DNA from: Pseudomonas sp. 6D_7.1_Bac1
GTDB taxonomy: Bacteria; Pseudomonadota; Gammaproteobacteria; Pseudomonadales; Pseudomonadaceae
Direction of reading: 5' to 3'
Assembly (NCBI RefSeq): GCF_025465945.1
Contig: NZ_JANLNW010000023.1
Location: 1 to 64,000, forward strand
Length of the DNA: 64,000 nucleotides
In this document: in pieces, positions 40,491-51,476 of the stretch
How the letters are laid out: each line of letters starts with the position of its first letter
How positions within the stretch are numbered: the stretch's first letter is position 1
Made by a program: the position numbers and the translations under genes
Notes under the pieces: model-generated
What the model was told of the DNA's origin: nothing
Seen by the model: only the letters and a program-made list of their open reading frames with translations
Database searches by the model: none

Positions 40491-40504
40491 CAGGCCAGAA
40501 GCGT

Positions 40505-40549
40505 TATCGGGTAGGACACCAGCCCTCATGTCTGGTTTACTACCCGATA
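40505..40549. promoter_or_regulatory. Perfect 10-bp inverted repeat between rsmA and apaG
   Basis: TATCGGGTAG (40505-40514) and CTACCCGATA (40540-40549) flank a 25-base loop that contains a smaller CCAG/CTGG pairing. No T-run follows, so a terminator is unlikely. It lies 65 bases before apaG and could be an mRNA leader hairpin or a protein site. Confidence 0.45.
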
Positions 40550-40613
40550 CTTGGCCTAGACTGATCTCCATCAGTTACGCCCCGCGTCCCGCTTTGTTTT
40601 TAAGGCCTTTTGC

Positions 40614-40994
40614 ATGTCCGATCCTCGTTATCAGGTCGACGTCAGCGTCGTCACCCGCTATCTGGCGGAACAGTCGCAACCCGAGCAAGACCGCTTTGCC
40701 TTTGCCTACACCATTACCGTACAGAACAATGGCCTGCTACCGGCCAAGTTGCTCTCGCGACACTGGGTGATTACCGATGGCGACGGGCATGTCGAAGAGG
40801 TTCGCGGTGCCGGCGTGGTTGGCCAGCAACCGCTGATCGGCGTCGGTCAGAGCCACACCTACAGCAGCGGCACCGTGATGACCACCCGCGTTGGCAACAT
40901 GCAGGGGACGTATCAAATGCTCGCCGAAGACGGTAAACATTTCGACGCCATCATCGCGCCATTTCGCCTGGCGGTGCCCGGAGCCCTGCACTGA
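40614..40994 (+). CDS. apaG: ApaG family protein
   Basis: Small fibronectin-like domain protein of unclear biochemical role, linked to cobalt and magnesium handling in Salmonella and always found next to apaH. The 126-residue sequence has the family features [24 protein letters not shown] ([18 protein letters not shown]) and [11 protein letters not shown] at the C-terminus. It overlaps apaH by one base (TGATG), indicating coupled translation. Confidence 0.93.
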   Translation: MSDPRYQVDVSVVTRYLAEQSQPEQDRFAFAYTITVQNNGLLPAKLLSRHWVITDGDGHVEEVRGAGVVGQQPLIGVGQSHTYSSGTVMTTRVGNMQGTYQMLAEDGKHFDAIIAPFRLAVPGALH

Positions 40995-41875
40995 TGGCGA
41001 CGTACGCCGTCGGCGACCTGCAGGGCTGTCTCGAGCCACTGCAATGCCTGCTCAAGCGGGTAGCCTTCGACCCTGCAAAGGATCATTTGTGGCTGGTTGG
41101 CGATCTGGTCAACCGTGGTCCGCAATCGCTGGAAACCCTGCGCTTTCTCTATAGCATCCGCGAATCGCTGGTGTGCGTCCTGGGCAACCACGACCTGCAC
41201 CTGCTGGCCGTCGGCCACAACATCGAACGCCTGAAGAAAGCCGACACCCTGCGTGAGATCCTCGAAGCGCCGGATTGCAAAGAACTGCTTGAGTGGCTGC
41301 GCCAGCAAAAGCTCATGCACTACGACGAACAGCGCGACATTGCACTGGTCCATGCCGGTATACCGCCGCAGTGGTCCCTGCGCAAAGCCTTGAAGTTGGC
41401 CGCGGAAGTCGAAGAAGCATTGCGTGACGACAACTGCATCGCGCCCTACCTCGATGGCATGTACGGCAATGAACCGGTGAATTGGGACGGTGATCTCAAA
41501 GGCGTAACCCGTCTGCGGGTGATCACCAACTACTTCACCCGCATGCGTTTCTGTACCAGCGACGGCAAGCTTGATCTCAAGAGCAAGGAAGGCCTCGACA
41601 CCGCGCAACCGGGCTACGCGCCATGGTTTTCACACCAGGAACGCAAGACCCGCGGCCAGAAAATCATTTTCGGCCACTGGGCAGCCCTTGAAGGTAAATG
41701 TGACGAACCTGGCCTCTTCGCCCTCGACACCGGTTGCGTCTGGGGCGGCTCGATGACCTTAATGAACGTCGACACCGGCGAGCGCCTGCATTGCAAATGC
41801 GATGCACAGGGCCACACCAGGCCGCACGTCACCCCAACCACCTCAGAACTATTGTCGGCCAGCGCCAAGCGCTAG
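40994..41875 (+). CDS. apaH: Symmetrical bis(5'-nucleosyl)-tetraphosphatase
   Basis: Hydrolyses Ap4A to two ADP, and also removes Np4 caps from RNA. The 293-residue metallophosphatase has the three blocks [14 protein letters not shown] and GNHDLH of the PPP superfamily within the first 75 residues, then HAGIPPQW and GHWAALEGK. It overlaps apaG by one base and is followed 33 bases later by glpE. Confidence 0.96.
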   Translation: MATYAVGDLQGCLEPLQCLLKRVAFDPAKDHLWLVGDLVNRGPQSLETLRFLYSIRESLVCVLGNHDLHLLAVGHNIERLKKADTLREILEAPDCKELLEWLRQQKLMHYDEQRDIALVHAGIPPQWSLRKALKLAAEVEEALRDDNCIAPYLDGMYGNEPVNWDGDLKGVTRLRVITNYFTRMRFCTSDGKLDLKSKEGLDTAQPGYAPWFSHQERKTRGQKIIFGHWAALEGKCDEPGLFALDTGCVWGGSMTLMNVDTGERLHCKCDAQGHTRPHVTPTTSELLSASAKR

Positions 41876-41908
41876 GCTGCGTTTTCAGCCAGGCCACAGG
41901 AGCCCGCC

Positions 41909-42238
41909 ATGAGCGAATTCAAACGCATCCCCCCAGAACAGGCCCAAGCCCTGCGCGAACAAGGCGCCGTGGTGGTCGACGTGCGCGACCCACAGACGTT
42001 TGCCTTGAACCACATCAGCGGTTCGAAGCACCTCGACAACCACTCCATCTCCGACTTCATCCGCGCTGCCGACCTCGACGCGCCGACTGTAGTGGTCTGC
42101 TATCACGGCAATTCCAGCCAGAGCGCTGCGGCCTACCTGATCAGCCAGGGCTTTTCCGACGTCTATAGCATGGATGGCGGTTTCGAGCTGTGGCGTACAA
42201 CTTATCCTTCAGAAACGGCGCAAGGCACTGCCGAATAA
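41909..42238 (+). CDS. glpE: Thiosulfate sulfurtransferase GlpE
   Basis: Single-domain rhodanese transferring sulfane sulfur from thiosulfate to cyanide or thioredoxin. The 109-residue protein has the catalytic C64 in the active-site loop [13 protein letters not shown]. It has AGGAG shortly upstream of the ATG. It closes the lptD-side gene cluster. A GCCCA/TGGGC hairpin without a T-run lies at 42256-42276 after the stop. Confidence 0.94.
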   Translation: MSEFKRIPPEQAQALREQGAVVVDVRDPQTFALNHISGSKHLDNHSISDFIRAADLDAPTVVVCYHGNSSQSAAAYLISQGFSDVYSMDGGFELWRTTYPSETAQGTAE

Positions 42239-42314
42239 TTTTTTTCAGACGCTCAAGCCCATGCCCGCCGTGGGCTGACGAACGGTCAGTCATCACAAAC
42301 TTGTGCATTGCACC

Positions 42315-42341
42315 TTTACCTTGCGGATTCCGAACTATCCT
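42315..42341 (+). promoter_or_regulatory. Possible RpoS-type promoter upstream of prkA
   Basis: TTTACC (42315-42320) and, after 15 bases, TATCCT preceded by C (CTATCCT, 42335-42341) resemble a stationary-phase promoter. The homologous yeaGH genes of E. coli depend on sigma-S. The match is loose and other promoters in the 287-base gap are possible. Confidence 0.3.
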
Positions 42342-42525
42342 TAGCCTCAGGCCATCCAAAACAGGGGAGAGCCGGTACACCGGCGCACGGGTCATCGGGA
42401 GTAGCTTTCAGGGTTGATAGCTTTGAAGGTGTTCTGGGGGGTAAAAGGCAGCTGCACTTTCAGTTGCTTACCAGCATCGACTGACTGATCCGACGTCGGC
42501 TCCACGTATCGAGCGAGGTGACGTC

Positions 42526-44448
42526 ATGAGTATCTTTAGCCACTTCCAACAACGCTTCGAGTCCACCCGCCAGGAAGAGCTCACTCTGCAGGAGTATCTC
42601 GAGCTGTGCAAAAAGGACCGCAGCGCTTACGCGTCCTCCGCCGAGCGTCTACTGCTGGCAATCGGCGAACCCGAACTGCTGGACACCTCGACCAATTCGA
42701 GACTGTCGCGCATCTTTTCCAACAAGGTGATCCGTCGATATCCGGCCTTTGAAGACTTCCACGGGATGGAAGAATGCATCGACCAGATCGTCTCCTACTT
42801 CCGCCATGCGGCTCAGGGCCTGGAAGAGAAGAAACAGATCCTCTATCTGCTCGGCCCCGTGGGTGGCGGTAAATCGTCCCTGGCCGAGAAGCTCAAGCAA
42901 CTGATCGAAAAAGTGCCCTTCTACGCCATCAAGGGCTCTCCGGTGTTCGAGTCCCCGCTGGGGCTTTTCAACGCCACGGAAGATGGCGCGATCCTCGAAG
43001 AGGATTTCGGCATACCGCGGCGCTACCTCAACACCATCATGTCGCCCTGGGCAACCAAACGCCTGGCCGAATTCGGTGGCGATATCAGCCAGTTCCGGGT
43101 GGTCAAACTCTACCCGTCGATCCTCAACCAGATCGCCGTGGCCAAGACCGAACCCGGTGACGAAAACAACCAGGACATTTCGGCGCTGGTGGGTAAAGTC
43201 GATATCCGCAAGCTGGAAGAATTCCCGCAGAACGACGCCGATGCCTACAGCTACTCCGGGGCGCTCTGCCGCTCCAACCAGGGTCTGATGGAATTCGTCG
43301 AAATGTTCAAGGCGCCGATCAAGGTGCTGCACCCATTACTGACCGCCACCCAGGAAGGCAACTACAACAGTACCGAGGGCCTGGGCGCGATTCCGTTCAC
43401 CGGGATCCTGCTGGCGCACTCCAACGAATCGGAGTGGCACACCTTCCGCAACAACAAGAACAACGAAGCGTTCATCGACCGGATCTACATCGTCAAAGTG
43501 CCGTACTGCCTGCGGGTCAGCGACGAAGTGAAGATCTACGACAAGCTGCTGTTCAACAGCTCCCTGGCCAAGGCTCACTGCGCACCCGACACCCTGAAGA
43601 TGCTCGCTCAGTTCACCGTGCTCTCGCGCCTCAAAGAGCCGGAAAACTCGAACATCTACTCGAAAATGCGGGTGTATGACGGGGAAAACCTCAAGGACAC
43701 CGATCCGAAGGCCAAGTCGATCCAGGAATACCGCGACACCGCGGGCGTCGACGAAGGCATGAACGGTCTTTCGACCCGCTTTGCCTTCAAGATCCTGTCG
43801 AAAGTCTTCAACTTCGACCCGCACGAGATCGCCGCCAACCCGGTGCATCTGCTGTATGTGCTGGAACAACAGATCGAGCAGGAACAGTTCCAGGCGGAAA
43901 CCCGCGAGCGCTATCTGCGCTTCCTGAAAGAGTACCTGGCACCGCGCTATATCGAGTTCATCGGCAAGGAGATCCAGACCGCCTACCTGGAGTCTTACAG
44001 CGAATACGGGCAAAACATCTTCGACCGCTATGTGCTCTATGCGGACTTCTGGATTCAGGATCAGGAATACCGCGATCCGGAAACCGGCGAGATCCTCAAC
44101 CGCGTAGCCCTCAACGAAGAGCTGGAGAAAATCGAAAAACCGGCGGGCATCAGCAATCCGAAGGATTTTCGCAACGAAATCGTCAACTTTGTCCTTCGTG
44201 CCCGGGCCAACAACAACGGCAAGAATCCAACCTGGCTCAGCTACGAGAAGCTGCGGGTGGTCATCGAGAAGAAAATGTTCTCGAACACCGAGGATCTGCT
44301 GCCGGTCATCAGCTTCAACGCCAAGGCCAGCAAAGAAGACCAACAGAAACACAACGACTTCGTTACGCGGATGGTCGAGCGCGGCTACACCGACAAACAG
44401 GTACGACTGCTCTCCGAGTGGTACCTGCGAGTCAGGAAATCGCAGTGA
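42526..44448 (+). CDS. prkA: PrkA-type serine protein kinase (YeaG)
   Basis: AAA-type protein with a C-terminal kinase-like region, involved in starvation and nitrogen-stress responses in E. coli (YeaG). The 640-residue protein has the N-terminal SRIFSNKVIRRYPAFEDFHGM family segment, Walker A GPVGGGKSS (from 110, with K116), and a Walker-B-like stretch. No eukaryotic-type kinase catalytic loop is seen. It is the first gene of the conserved prkA-yeaH-spoVR cluster, 127 bases before yeaH. Confidence 0.93.
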   Translation: MSIFSHFQQRFESTRQEELTLQEYLELCKKDRSAYASSAERLLLAIGEPELLDTSTNSRLSRIFSNKVIRRYPAFEDFHGMEECIDQIVSYFRHAAQGLEEKKQILYLLGPVGGGKSSLAEKLKQLIEKVPFYAIKGSPVFESPLGLFNATEDGAILEEDFGIPRRYLNTIMSPWATKRLAEFGGDISQFRVVKLYPSILNQIAVAKTEPGDENNQDISALVGKVDIRKLEEFPQNDADAYSYSGALCRSNQGLMEFVEMFKAPIKVLHPLLTATQEGNYNSTEGLGAIPFTGILLAHSNESEWHTFRNNKNNEAFIDRIYIVKVPYCLRVSDEVKIYDKLLFNSSLAKAHCAPDTLKMLAQFTVLSRLKEPENSNIYSKMRVYDGENLKDTDPKAKSIQEYRDTAGVDEGMNGLSTRFAFKILSKVFNFDPHEIAANPVHLLYVLEQQIEQEQFQAETRERYLRFLKEYLAPRYIEFIGKEIQTAYLESYSEYGQNIFDRYVLYADFWIQDQEYRDPETGEILNRVALNEELEKIEKPAGISNPKDFRNEIVNFVLRARANNNGKNPTWLSYEKLRVVIEKKMFSNTEDLLPVISFNAKASKEDQQKHNDFVTRMVERGYTDKQVRLLSEWYLRVRKSQ

Positions 44449-44471
44449 AGCAGCGGCAAGCTTCTAGCTAT

Positions 44472-44541
44472 AAGCTGCAAGGGAAAAGCTCTTGAGTCCA
44501 CGTTGCCGGGATTGATGGGCTTTCGCTTTCGCTTGCAGCTT
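44472..44541. repeat. AAGCTGCAAG inverted repeat between prkA and yeaH
   Basis: AAGCTGCAAG (44472-44481) recurs inverted as CTTGCAGCTT (44532-44541). Partial copies (GGCAAGCTTC, GAAGCTTACG, CTTGAAGCTC) lie around it. This is a dispersed Pseudomonas intergenic repeat. A fragment of the same type occurs near 27772. Confidence 0.7.
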
Positions 44542-44575
44542 GAAGCTTACGACTTGAAGCTCCCCGGAGGGGCCC

Positions 44576-45847
44576 ATGAGCTATGTGATCGACCGACGTC
44601 TCAATGGCAAGAACAAGAGCACGGTAAACCGCCAGCGGTTTCTGCGGCGTTACCGTGACCACATCAAGAAGGCCGTCGAAGAGGCAGTGAGCCGGCGCTC
44701 CATTACCGATATGGAACACGGCGAGCAAATCAGCATTCCCGGCCGCGATATCGATGAGCCAGTGCTTCACCATGGTCGCGGTGGCAAGCAGACCATCGTG
44801 CATCCCGGAAACAAGGAGTTCACCAGCGGTGAGCATATTGCTCGTCCGCCGGGAGGTGGTGGTGGCAAAGGCCCTGGCAAGGCCGGCAACTCTGGCGAGG
44901 GCATGGACGAATTTGTCTTCCAGATCACCCAGGAAGAGTTTCTCGAGTTCATGTTCGAAGACCTGGAACTGCCGAACCTGGTCAAACGCAACCTGAGCGG
45001 CACCGACACCTTCAAAACCGTGCGCGCCGGCATCAGTAATGAAGGCAACCCTTCACGGATCAACATCATCCGTACCCTGCGTTCGGCCCATGCTCGGCGA
45101 ATCGCACTGTCGGGCAGCAGTCGGGAGAAATTGCGGGTAGCCAAAGAGGAACTGGCACGACTTAAACAGGAGGAACCGGACAACTTCGGCGATATCCAGG
45201 AAATCGAGGCAGAAATCGAGCGTTTGAGCGCGCGCATCAATCGTGTCCCATTTCTCGACACCTTCGACCTCAAGTACAACCTGCTGATCAAGCAGCCCAA
45301 CCCCAGCTCAAAAGCTGTCATGTTCTGCCTGATGGACGTTTCCGGCTCCATGACCCAGGCGACCAAGGACATCGCCAAGCGATTCTTCATCCTGCTGTAC
45401 CTGTTTCTCAAGCGTAACTACGAGAAGATCGATGTGGTGTTCATCCGTCACCACACCAGCGCCCGGGAAGTCGACGAGGAAGAGTTCTTTTACTCTCGTG
45501 AAACCGGCGGCACCATCGTCTCCAGTGCCCTGAAACTGATGCAGGAAATCATGGCCGAGCGTTATCCGAGCAACGACTGGAATATTTACGCCGCGCAGGC
45601 TTCCGACGGCGATAACTGGAACGATGACTCGCCGATCTGCCGCGACATCCTGATCAACCAGATCATGCCGTTCGTGCAGTACTACACTTATGTGGAGATT
45701 ACCCCTCGCGAACACCAGGCCTTGTGGTACGAATACGAGCGTATCAGCGAAGCCTTTTCCGACACGTTCGCCCAGCAGCAGCTGGTTTCGGCCGGGGATA
45801 TCTATCCGGTCTTCCGTGAACTCTTCCAGCGCAGGTTAGTGACATGA
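44576..45847 (+). CDS. yeaH: DUF444 von Willebrand factor-like protein (YeaH)
   Basis: Cytosolic protein of unknown biochemistry that works with PrkA in stress. The 423-residue sequence has a basic N-terminus ([21 protein letters not shown]), a Gly-rich loop (about 93-105), and a von Willebrand A-like domain with the MIDAS signature D254-x-S-x-S in [13 protein letters not shown] precedes the ATG. It overlaps spoVR by four bases. Confidence 0.93.
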   Translation: MSYVIDRRLNGKNKSTVNRQRFLRRYRDHIKKAVEEAVSRRSITDMEHGEQISIPGRDIDEPVLHHGRGGKQTIVHPGNKEFTSGEHIARPPGGGGGKGPGKAGNSGEGMDEFVFQITQEEFLEFMFEDLELPNLVKRNLSGTDTFKTVRAGISNEGNPSRINIIRTLRSAHARRIALSGSSREKLRVAKEELARLKQEEPDNFGDIQEIEAEIERLSARINRVPFLDTFDLKYNLLIKQPNPSSKAVMFCLMDVSGSMTQATKDIAKRFFILLYLFLKRNYEKIDVVFIRHHTSAREVDEEEFFYSRETGGTIVSSALKLMQEIMAERYPSNDWNIYAAQASDGDNWNDDSPICRDILINQIMPFVQYYTYVEITPREHQALWYEYERISEAFSDTFAQQQLVSAGDIYPVFRELFQRRLVT

Positions 45848-47406
45848 CCGCCAAAGAGCAGAAGCGCCAACCTATATCTACTGGCTCGGAATGGACGTTC
45901 GAGCTGATCCAGGCCTACGACCGAGAAATCAGCCGTATTGCGGCCCGCTACGCGCTGGATACCTACCCCAACCAGATCGAGGTGATTACCGCCGAGCAGA
46001 TGATGGACGCCTACGCTTCCGTCGGCATGCCGCTGGGCTATCACCATTGGTCCTATGGCAAGCACTTCCTCAGCACCGAGAAGTCCTACAGCCGCGGTCA
46101 GATGGGGCTGGCCTACGAAATCGTGATCAACTCGGACCCCTGCATCGCCTACCTGATGGAAGAAAACACCATCTGCATGCAGGCACTGGTAGTGGCGCAC
46201 GCCTGCTACGGCCACAACAGCTTTTTCAAAGGCAATTACCTGTTCCGCACCTGGACCGACGCCAGCTCGATCATCGATTACCTGGTGTTTGCCAAGCAGT
46301 ACATCATGCAATGCGAAGAGCGCCACGGCATCGACGCCGTGGAAGACCTGCTGGACTCCTGCCACGCCCTGATGAACTACGGCGTCGACCGCTACAAACG
46401 CCCTTACCCGATTTCCGCGGAAGAAGAACGGCGCCGGCAAAAGGATCGCGAAGAACACCTGCAAAAGCAGATCAACGACCTGTGGCGCACCATCCCCAAA
46501 GGTGCAGACAAGTACAACGAGAAGGACAACGCACGTTTTCCGGCAGAACCGCAGGAGAACATTCTCTACTTCATCGAAAAACACGCCCCGCTGCTGGAGC
46601 CATGGCAACGGGAAGTCGTGCGGATCGTGCGCAAGATCGCACAGTACTTTTACCCACAGCGTCAGACTCAGGTCATGAACGAGGGTTGGGCGACGTTCTG
46701 GCATTACACCCTGATGAACGACCTGTACGACGAGGGCCTGGTGACCGAAGGTTTCATGATCGAGTTTCTGGCCTCCCACACCAGCGTGGTCTTCCAGCCT
46801 GGGTTCGACAGCCCTTACTACAACGGTATCAACCCCTATACCCTGGGTTTTTCCATGTACCGCGACATTCGCCGCATGTGCGAAGCACCCACTGAAGAGG
46901 ATTACCGCTGGTTCCCGGAAATCGCCGGGACCGACTGGTTGTCGACCATCAAGTTCGCCATGAGCAGCTTCAAGGACGAAAGCTTCATCCTACAGTACCT
47001 GTCACCCAAAGTGATTCGTGACCTGAAACTGTTCAGCATTCTCGATGACGACCAGAAGGACGACCTGCTGGTGCCAGCCATTCATGACGAGGAAGGTTAT
47101 CGAACCATTCGTGAAACCCTGGCAGCGCAGTACAACCTGGGTAACCGCGAGCCGAACATACAGATCTACAGCATCGACCGCCGTGGCGACCGCTCGCTGA
47201 CGCTTCGTCACCAGCAACACGACCGCAAACCACTCGGGGACTCCACCGAGGAAGTGCTGAAGCACCTGCACCGCCTCTGGGGCTTCGATATTCACCTGGA
47301 AACGCTGCAAGGCGACCAGATAATGAAAACCCATCATGTCCCGCCCAGAGGCGAGCATAGCGAAGGCGAATACGGTCGACTGGACCTGGCCGTCATTCAT
47401 CTTTGA
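45844..47406 (+). CDS. SpoVR family protein (YcgB)
   Basis: SpoVR is needed for spore cortex formation in Bacillus. In non-sporulating proteobacteria (YcgB) its role is unknown. The 520-residue protein carries family segments [30 protein letters not shown] (partly, about 49-78), [13 protein letters not shown] with conserved His residues, [20 protein letters not shown] and [11 protein letters not shown]. The His/Glu-rich conserved sites suggest a metal centre. It closes the prkA-yeaH-spoVR operon. Confidence 0.92.
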   Translation: MTAKEQKRQPISTGSEWTFELIQAYDREISRIAARYALDTYPNQIEVITAEQMMDAYASVGMPLGYHHWSYGKHFLSTEKSYSRGQMGLAYEIVINSDPCIAYLMEENTICMQALVVAHACYGHNSFFKGNYLFRTWTDASSIIDYLVFAKQYIMQCEERHGIDAVEDLLDSCHALMNYGVDRYKRPYPISAEEERRRQKDREEHLQKQINDLWRTIPKGADKYNEKDNARFPAEPQENILYFIEKHAPLLEPWQREVVRIVRKIAQYFYPQRQTQVMNEGWATFWHYTLMNDLYDEGLVTEGFMIEFLASHTSVVFQPGFDSPYYNGINPYTLGFSMYRDIRRMCEAPTEEDYRWFPEIAGTDWLSTIKFAMSSFKDESFILQYLSPKVIRDLKLFSILDDDQKDDLLVPAIHDEEGYRTIRETLAAQYNLGNREPNIQIYSIDRRGDRSLTLRHQQHDRKPLGDSTEEVLKHLHRLWGFDIHLETLQGDQIMKTHHVPPRGEHSEGEYGRLDLAVIHL

Positions 47407-47469
47407 TGCCACCCGAACCTCCGGAAGTTCGACGCAAAGGTTATCCTGTCGAGCTAACGGAGGTTTTTT

Positions 47470-48699
47470 ATGCAGATTTATAAAGTCGGCGGCGCGGTCC
47501 GTGATCGCCTGCTCGGCAAGCCTGTTACCGATATCGACTGGGTGGTGGTGGGCGCCAGTACCGAAGAAATGCTCGCCAAGGGCTATCGCCCGGTAGGCGC
47601 CGACTTTCCGGTGTTCCTGCACCCCAAGAGCGGTGAGGAATACGCGCTTGCCCGCACCGAACGCAAAAGCGGACGCGGCTACGGCGGCTTCACCTTCCAC
47701 GCCAGCCCCGAAGTCACCCTGGAAGAAGACCTGATTCGTCGCGACCTGACAATCAATGCCATGGCCGAAGACGATCACGGTCAATTGACCGATCCGTATC
47801 ACGGCCAGCGCGATCTTGAGGCACGCTTGCTTCGCCACGTTTCCCCCGCGTTCGCCGAAGATCCACTCCGAGTCCTGCGCGTTGCCCGTTTCGCCGCGCG
47901 CTATGCCGGACTCGGCTTCACGGTAGCCCCAGAGACCCTGGAACTGATGCGTCAGCTCAGTGAATCAGGTGAGCTTGAGGCTCTGACCGCAGAACGCAGC
48001 TGGAAAGAAATATCCCGCGCCTTGATGGAAGATCAGCCACAAGTATTCATCCAGGTCCTGCGCGATTGCGGCGCCCTGAAGGTCTTGATCCCCGAGATTG
48101 ACGCGCTGTTCGGCGTGCCACAGCCCGAAGTCCACCACCCGGAAATCGACAGCGGCGTGCACACCCTGAGCGTTCTTGAACAAACTGCCTTGCACAAACA
48201 GCCGCTAACCGTGCGCTGGGCCTGCTTGCTGCACGATCTGGGCAAAGGCCTGACACCCGAGAGCCAGTGGCCCAAGCACATCGCCCACGAGCACAAGGGC
48301 CTGAAGCTGATCAAAGCGGTCAACGAACGCTTCAAGGCCCCGCGCGACTGCCAGGAGCTGGCACTACTCGTGGGCGAGTACCACACCCATGGTCATCGCG
48401 CACTGGAGCTGAAACCGTCGACATTGCTGGAGTTGCTGCAAAGCTTCGACGTTTACCGACGGCCACAGCGCTTCGAAGAGTTCATCAAAGCCTGCGAAAT
48501 GGACGCACGGGGCCGCAAAGGCCTCGAGCAGAGAAGTTATCCACAAGCGGACTACTTGCGAGGCGCGGCAACAGCCGCACGCACCGTGGCGGTTCAACCA
48601 TTGCTGGAGCAGGGGTTCAAAGGCCCTGAGCTGGGCGAAGCGCTCAAGCGCGAACGGCTCAAGGCGCTGAAGTCGTACAAGGCACAAACCCTTACGTAG
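47470..48699 (+). CDS. cca: CCA tRNA nucleotidyltransferase with HD domain
   Basis: Adds or repairs the CCA end of tRNAs without a template. The 409-residue protein has the class II nucleotidyltransferase motif GGAVRD (7-12) with catalytic D21 and D23 in [10 protein letters not shown], the basic [10 protein letters not shown] motif (about 90-99), and an HD phosphohydrolase domain with H255-D256 in LLHDLGKG, which gives 2',3'-cyclic phosphodiesterase activity in the E. coli enzyme. A strong GGAGG RBS precedes the ATG. It is convergent with folK, 9 bases apart. Confidence 0.94.
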   Translation: MQIYKVGGAVRDRLLGKPVTDIDWVVVGASTEEMLAKGYRPVGADFPVFLHPKSGEEYALARTERKSGRGYGGFTFHASPEVTLEEDLIRRDLTINAMAEDDHGQLTDPYHGQRDLEARLLRHVSPAFAEDPLRVLRVARFAARYAGLGFTVAPETLELMRQLSESGELEALTAERSWKEISRALMEDQPQVFIQVLRDCGALKVLIPEIDALFGVPQPEVHHPEIDSGVHTLSVLEQTALHKQPLTVRWACLLHDLGKGLTPESQWPKHIAHEHKGLKLIKAVNERFKAPRDCQELALLVGEYHTHGHRALELKPSTLLELLQSFDVYRRPQRFEEFIKACEMDARGRKGLEQRSYPQADYLRGAATAARTVAVQPLLEQGFKGPELGEALKRERLKALKSYKAQTLT

Positions 48700-48708
48700 A
48701 AACGCCCC

Positions 48709-49227
48709 CTACAGCATCGCTGTAGGGGTCAATTGCTCGCCACGCCACTCGAACGCCACCGGTGCCAGGACCTGATCGATCTGCGCTTCGCTCCACAGTG
48801 TCGCAAAGCTTTTACCTACGCCTGGGTGCAGTCTATCCGGCGCAATCAGCGACAACGGCCACAGCACAAAGGCATTTTTCAGGATTTCCGCTCGCGGCAG
48901 GATCAATCCGTCGAAATTGCCCACCAGATCGCCATACAGCAGCACGTCGATATCCAACGGCAAGCCTTTGCGATCGGGAGCATAACGACCGTTGTCGGCT
49001 TCGATAAACTTCAACCGACGGTCCAGTTCCATCAACGGTAGGTCGGTAAACGCCGACACCACAAAATTGAAAAACGGCCCGCTCTTGATCCCGACCGGCT
49101 GGCTTTCGAACACCGCCGAGCAGCGCATATCCACCAGAAAACCGGCAAGCGCCTCCAATCCCGCTTGCAGATGAGCTTCGCGCTCGACATTGCTGCCGAG
49201 CCCAAGAAATACCTGAGTTAGCGACAT
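48709..49227 (-). CDS. folK: 2-amino-4-hydroxy-6-hydroxymethyldihydropteridine diphosphokinase
   Basis: Transfers pyrophosphate from ATP to 6-hydroxymethyl-dihydropterin in folate synthesis. The 172-residue protein starts with FLGLGSNVEREAHLQ, has NFVVSAFTDLP (about 54-64) and the Mg-binding segment LPLDIDVLLYGD (about 88-99) with both Asp residues. It overlaps folB by ten bases, so the two consecutive folate enzymes are coupled. Confidence 0.94.
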   Translation of the reverse strand: MSLTQVFLGLGSNVEREAHLQAGLEALAGFLVDMRCSAVFESQPVGIKSGPFFNFVVSAFTDLPLMELDRRLKFIEADNGRYAPDRKGLPLDIDVLLYGDLVGNFDGLILPRAEILKNAFVLWPLSLIAPDRLHPGVGKSFATLWSEAQIDQVLAPVAFEWRGEQLTPTAML

Positions 49228-49571
49228 CCGCGCTCGATCTCCACGCCCACGCCCGTTGCAGCCGGGATAGCCCCCGGTTTGGTCAGCTTGAGGCGCAGCC
49301 AGGTAATCTTGAATTCGCTCATCAAGACTTCCGCCAGACGCTCGGCAAAAGTTTCAACCAACTGGTACTGCGCCTGCTCGGCAAACGCTTGAATACGTGC
49401 CGTCACGCTGGCGTAGTCGAGCGCCAGGGTCAGGTCATCACCGGCCGCTGCCGGGCGATTGTCCCAGGCGAAGCTCAGATCAAGACGCAGGCACTGACGG
49501 ATGCCACGCTCCCAGTCGTAGGCACCGATCACCGTGTCGACTTCCAGGCCCTCGATAAACACTCTGTCCAA
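49218..49571 (-). CDS. folB: Dihydroneopterin aldolase
   Basis: Converts dihydroneopterin to 6-hydroxymethyl-dihydropterin plus glycolaldehyde. The 117-residue protein begins [20 protein letters not shown], with the conserved Glu in YDWERGIRQ and Lys in [11 protein letters not shown]. The start is a TTG at 49571, with GGAG eight bases upstream. An ATG eight codons earlier would add MSCCGEEC, unlike the family. It is divergent from plsY and followed by folK. Confidence 0.92.
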   Translation of the reverse strand: MDRVFIEGLEVDTVIGAYDWERGIRQCLRLDLSFAWDNRPAAAGDDLTLALDYASVTARIQAFAEQAQYQLVETFAERLAEVLMSEFKITWLRLKLTKPGAIPAATGVGVEIERGCR

Positions 49572-49645
49572 GCACTCTTCTCCGCAGCACGACAAGGGCG
49601 CAATGCGCCGTTAGAATCAGGGCGTCCTCGCCCGGAATAGTTAGC

Positions 49646-50215
49646 ATGTTTTGGTTACTGGCGATCCTCGCCTACCTGCTTGGCTCTCTGTCCTTTGCCA
49701 TTTTGCTCAGCCGCCTGACCGGAAACCCCGATCCGCGAATGAGTGGCTCGGGCAATGCCGGCGCCACCAACATGTTACGCCTGGCCGGTAAAAAACTCGC
49801 GGTCCTGACCTTGTTCGGCGACCTCTGCAAAGGCCTGCTACCCGTGTTGATCGCAGGGCTTGCAGGCCTCTCGGTACAGCAACAGGCCTGGATCGGCGTC
49901 TATGCTGTCATCGGCCATCTGTTTCCGCTGTACTTCCGCTTTCGCGGCGGCAAAGGTGTTGCAACGGCCGCCGGCATGCTGCTGGGGCTTTATCCTCCGG
50001 CAGCGCTTCTGGCTCTTGGCGCCTGGCTACTGACCTTCTACCTCACCCGCACCAGCTCGCTGGCCGCCCTGATCGCCACACCCCTGACCCTGCCACTGCT
50101 GGCCTGGCAAGAACCGGGAGCACTGCTGCCCATGAGCGCGCTGACGGCGCTGATCGTCTGGCGCCATCGCGGCAATCTACGCGACCTGTTTGCCGGGCGC
50201 GAACGGCATTTTTAA
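49646..50215 (+). CDS. plsY: Glycerol-3-phosphate acyltransferase PlsY
   Basis: Inner-membrane enzyme that acylates glycerol-3-phosphate from acyl phosphate, the first step of phospholipid synthesis. The 189-residue protein has about five membrane helices and the three PlsY motifs: [11 protein letters not shown] (about 34-44), [13 protein letters not shown] (about 99-111) and a third near the C-terminus. It is divergent from folB and convergent with tsaD. Confidence 0.95.
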   Translation: MFWLLAILAYLLGSLSFAILLSRLTGNPDPRMSGSGNAGATNMLRLAGKKLAVLTLFGDLCKGLLPVLIAGLAGLSVQQQAWIGVYAVIGHLFPLYFRFRGGKGVATAAGMLLGLYPPAALLALGAWLLTFYLTRTSSLAALIATPLTLPLLAWQEPGALLPMSALTALIVWRHRGNLRDLFAGRERHF

Positions 50216-50251
50216 ATATTGCCGATGAATGCAACTCAGGTTCATCGACCT

Positions 50252-51277
50252 TTACAGCGGCGACAACTGCTCCATCGGCCAGCGCGCCTGCACGCTGATC
50301 GCCAGGCTTTCCTGCTGACCGGCCTGTAGCCGCTGACATCCGGCAAAAGCGATCATCGCGCCGTTATCGGTGCAGAACTCCGGCCGTGCGTAGTAAACGT
50401 CGCCCTTCATGTCGCCGAGCATTTTCTCCAGGGAAGCGCGCAATGCCTTGTTGGCACTGACGCCACCCGCGATCACCAGACGCTTGAGACCCGCCTGCTT
50501 AAGGGCGCGCTTGCACTTGATGGTCAAAGTCTCCACCACCGCCTGCTGGAAGGCCAGCGAGATGTCGCTGCGGGTTTGCTCGCCGTCGTCCCCGGCGCTG
50601 ACGCGCTGCTGCCAGGTGTTCAAGGCAAAGGTTTTCAAGCCGCTGAAGCTGAAATCCAGACCCGGCCGATCACACATCGGACGCGGGAAGACGAAACGTC
50701 CGGCAACGCCCTGCGCAGCCAGTCGTGCGATTTCCGGACCGCCAGGGTAATTGAGCCCCATCATCTTCGCGGTCTTGTCGAACGCCTCACCGGCAGCGTC
50801 ATCGAGCGTCTCGCCCAATAACTCGTATTGGCCGATTCCATCGACCCGAACCAACTGCGTATGACCACCGGACACCAACAAAGCGACGAACGGGAATTCG
50901 GGCGGTTGCGGCTCCAGCATCGGTGCCAGCAAGTGGCCTTCCATGTGGTGCACACCCAAGGCCGGAATGCCCCAGGCAAACGCCAGCGCCTGCGCGCAGG
51001 AAGCCCCCACCAGCAAGGCACCCACCAGGCCAGGACCCGCGGTATAGGCGATCGCATCGATCTCGGTCGGTACGCAGTCAGCTTCGGCCAACACCTGACG
51101 AATCAAGGGCAGCATGCGTTTGACATGGTCACGCGAGGCCAGCTCCGGCACCACGCCACCATAGGCGCGATGCAGGTCGATCTGACTGAACAGCGCGTCG
51201 GCCAGCAGACCTCTTTCACTGTCGTAAAGTGCGACGCCGGTTTCGTCGCAGGAGGTTTCTAATCCCAGTACTAGCAT
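50252..51277 (-). CDS. tsaD: tRNA N6-threonylcarbamoyladenosine transferase TsaD
   Basis: Transfers threonylcarbamoyl to A37 of ANN-decoding tRNAs, with TsaB and TsaE. The 341-residue ASKHA protein starts [15 protein letters not shown], has iron/metal ligands H111 and H115 in [11 protein letters not shown], and nucleotide motifs VSGGHTQLV and [12 protein letters not shown]. Linkage to rpsU-dnaG-rpoD on the opposite strand is the ancestral gammaproteobacterial order. Confidence 0.96.
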   Translation of the reverse strand: MLVLGLETSCDETGVALYDSERGLLADALFSQIDLHRAYGGVVPELASRDHVKRMLPLIRQVLAEADCVPTEIDAIAYTAGPGLVGALLVGASCAQALAFAWGIPALGVHHMEGHLLAPMLEPQPPEFPFVALLVSGGHTQLVRVDGIGQYELLGETLDDAAGEAFDKTAKMMGLNYPGGPEIARLAAQGVAGRFVFPRPMCDRPGLDFSFSGLKTFALNTWQQRVSAGDDGEQTRSDISLAFQQAVVETLTIKCKRALKQAGLKRLVIAGGVSANKALRASLEKMLGDMKGDVYYARPEFCTDNGAMIAFAGCQRLQAGQQESLAISVQARWPMEQLSPL

Positions 51278-51476
51278 GGGTTTGCGCCTTGTTTAGGCTA
51301 AATTCGAAGGCGCGCATAATAGTCGCCATGCGATGCCCCGACTAGCGGTTTTCGATCAGAGGCTTTGCATTCCGAGCGATGAGGAGTTAACATCCGCAAC
51401 CCTTAAAAACCGACGTCTTCAAGTGCACTTTTGCCGCGAGGATGTTGACCCCGGTAATGAATGAAGGTAGCTCTGG

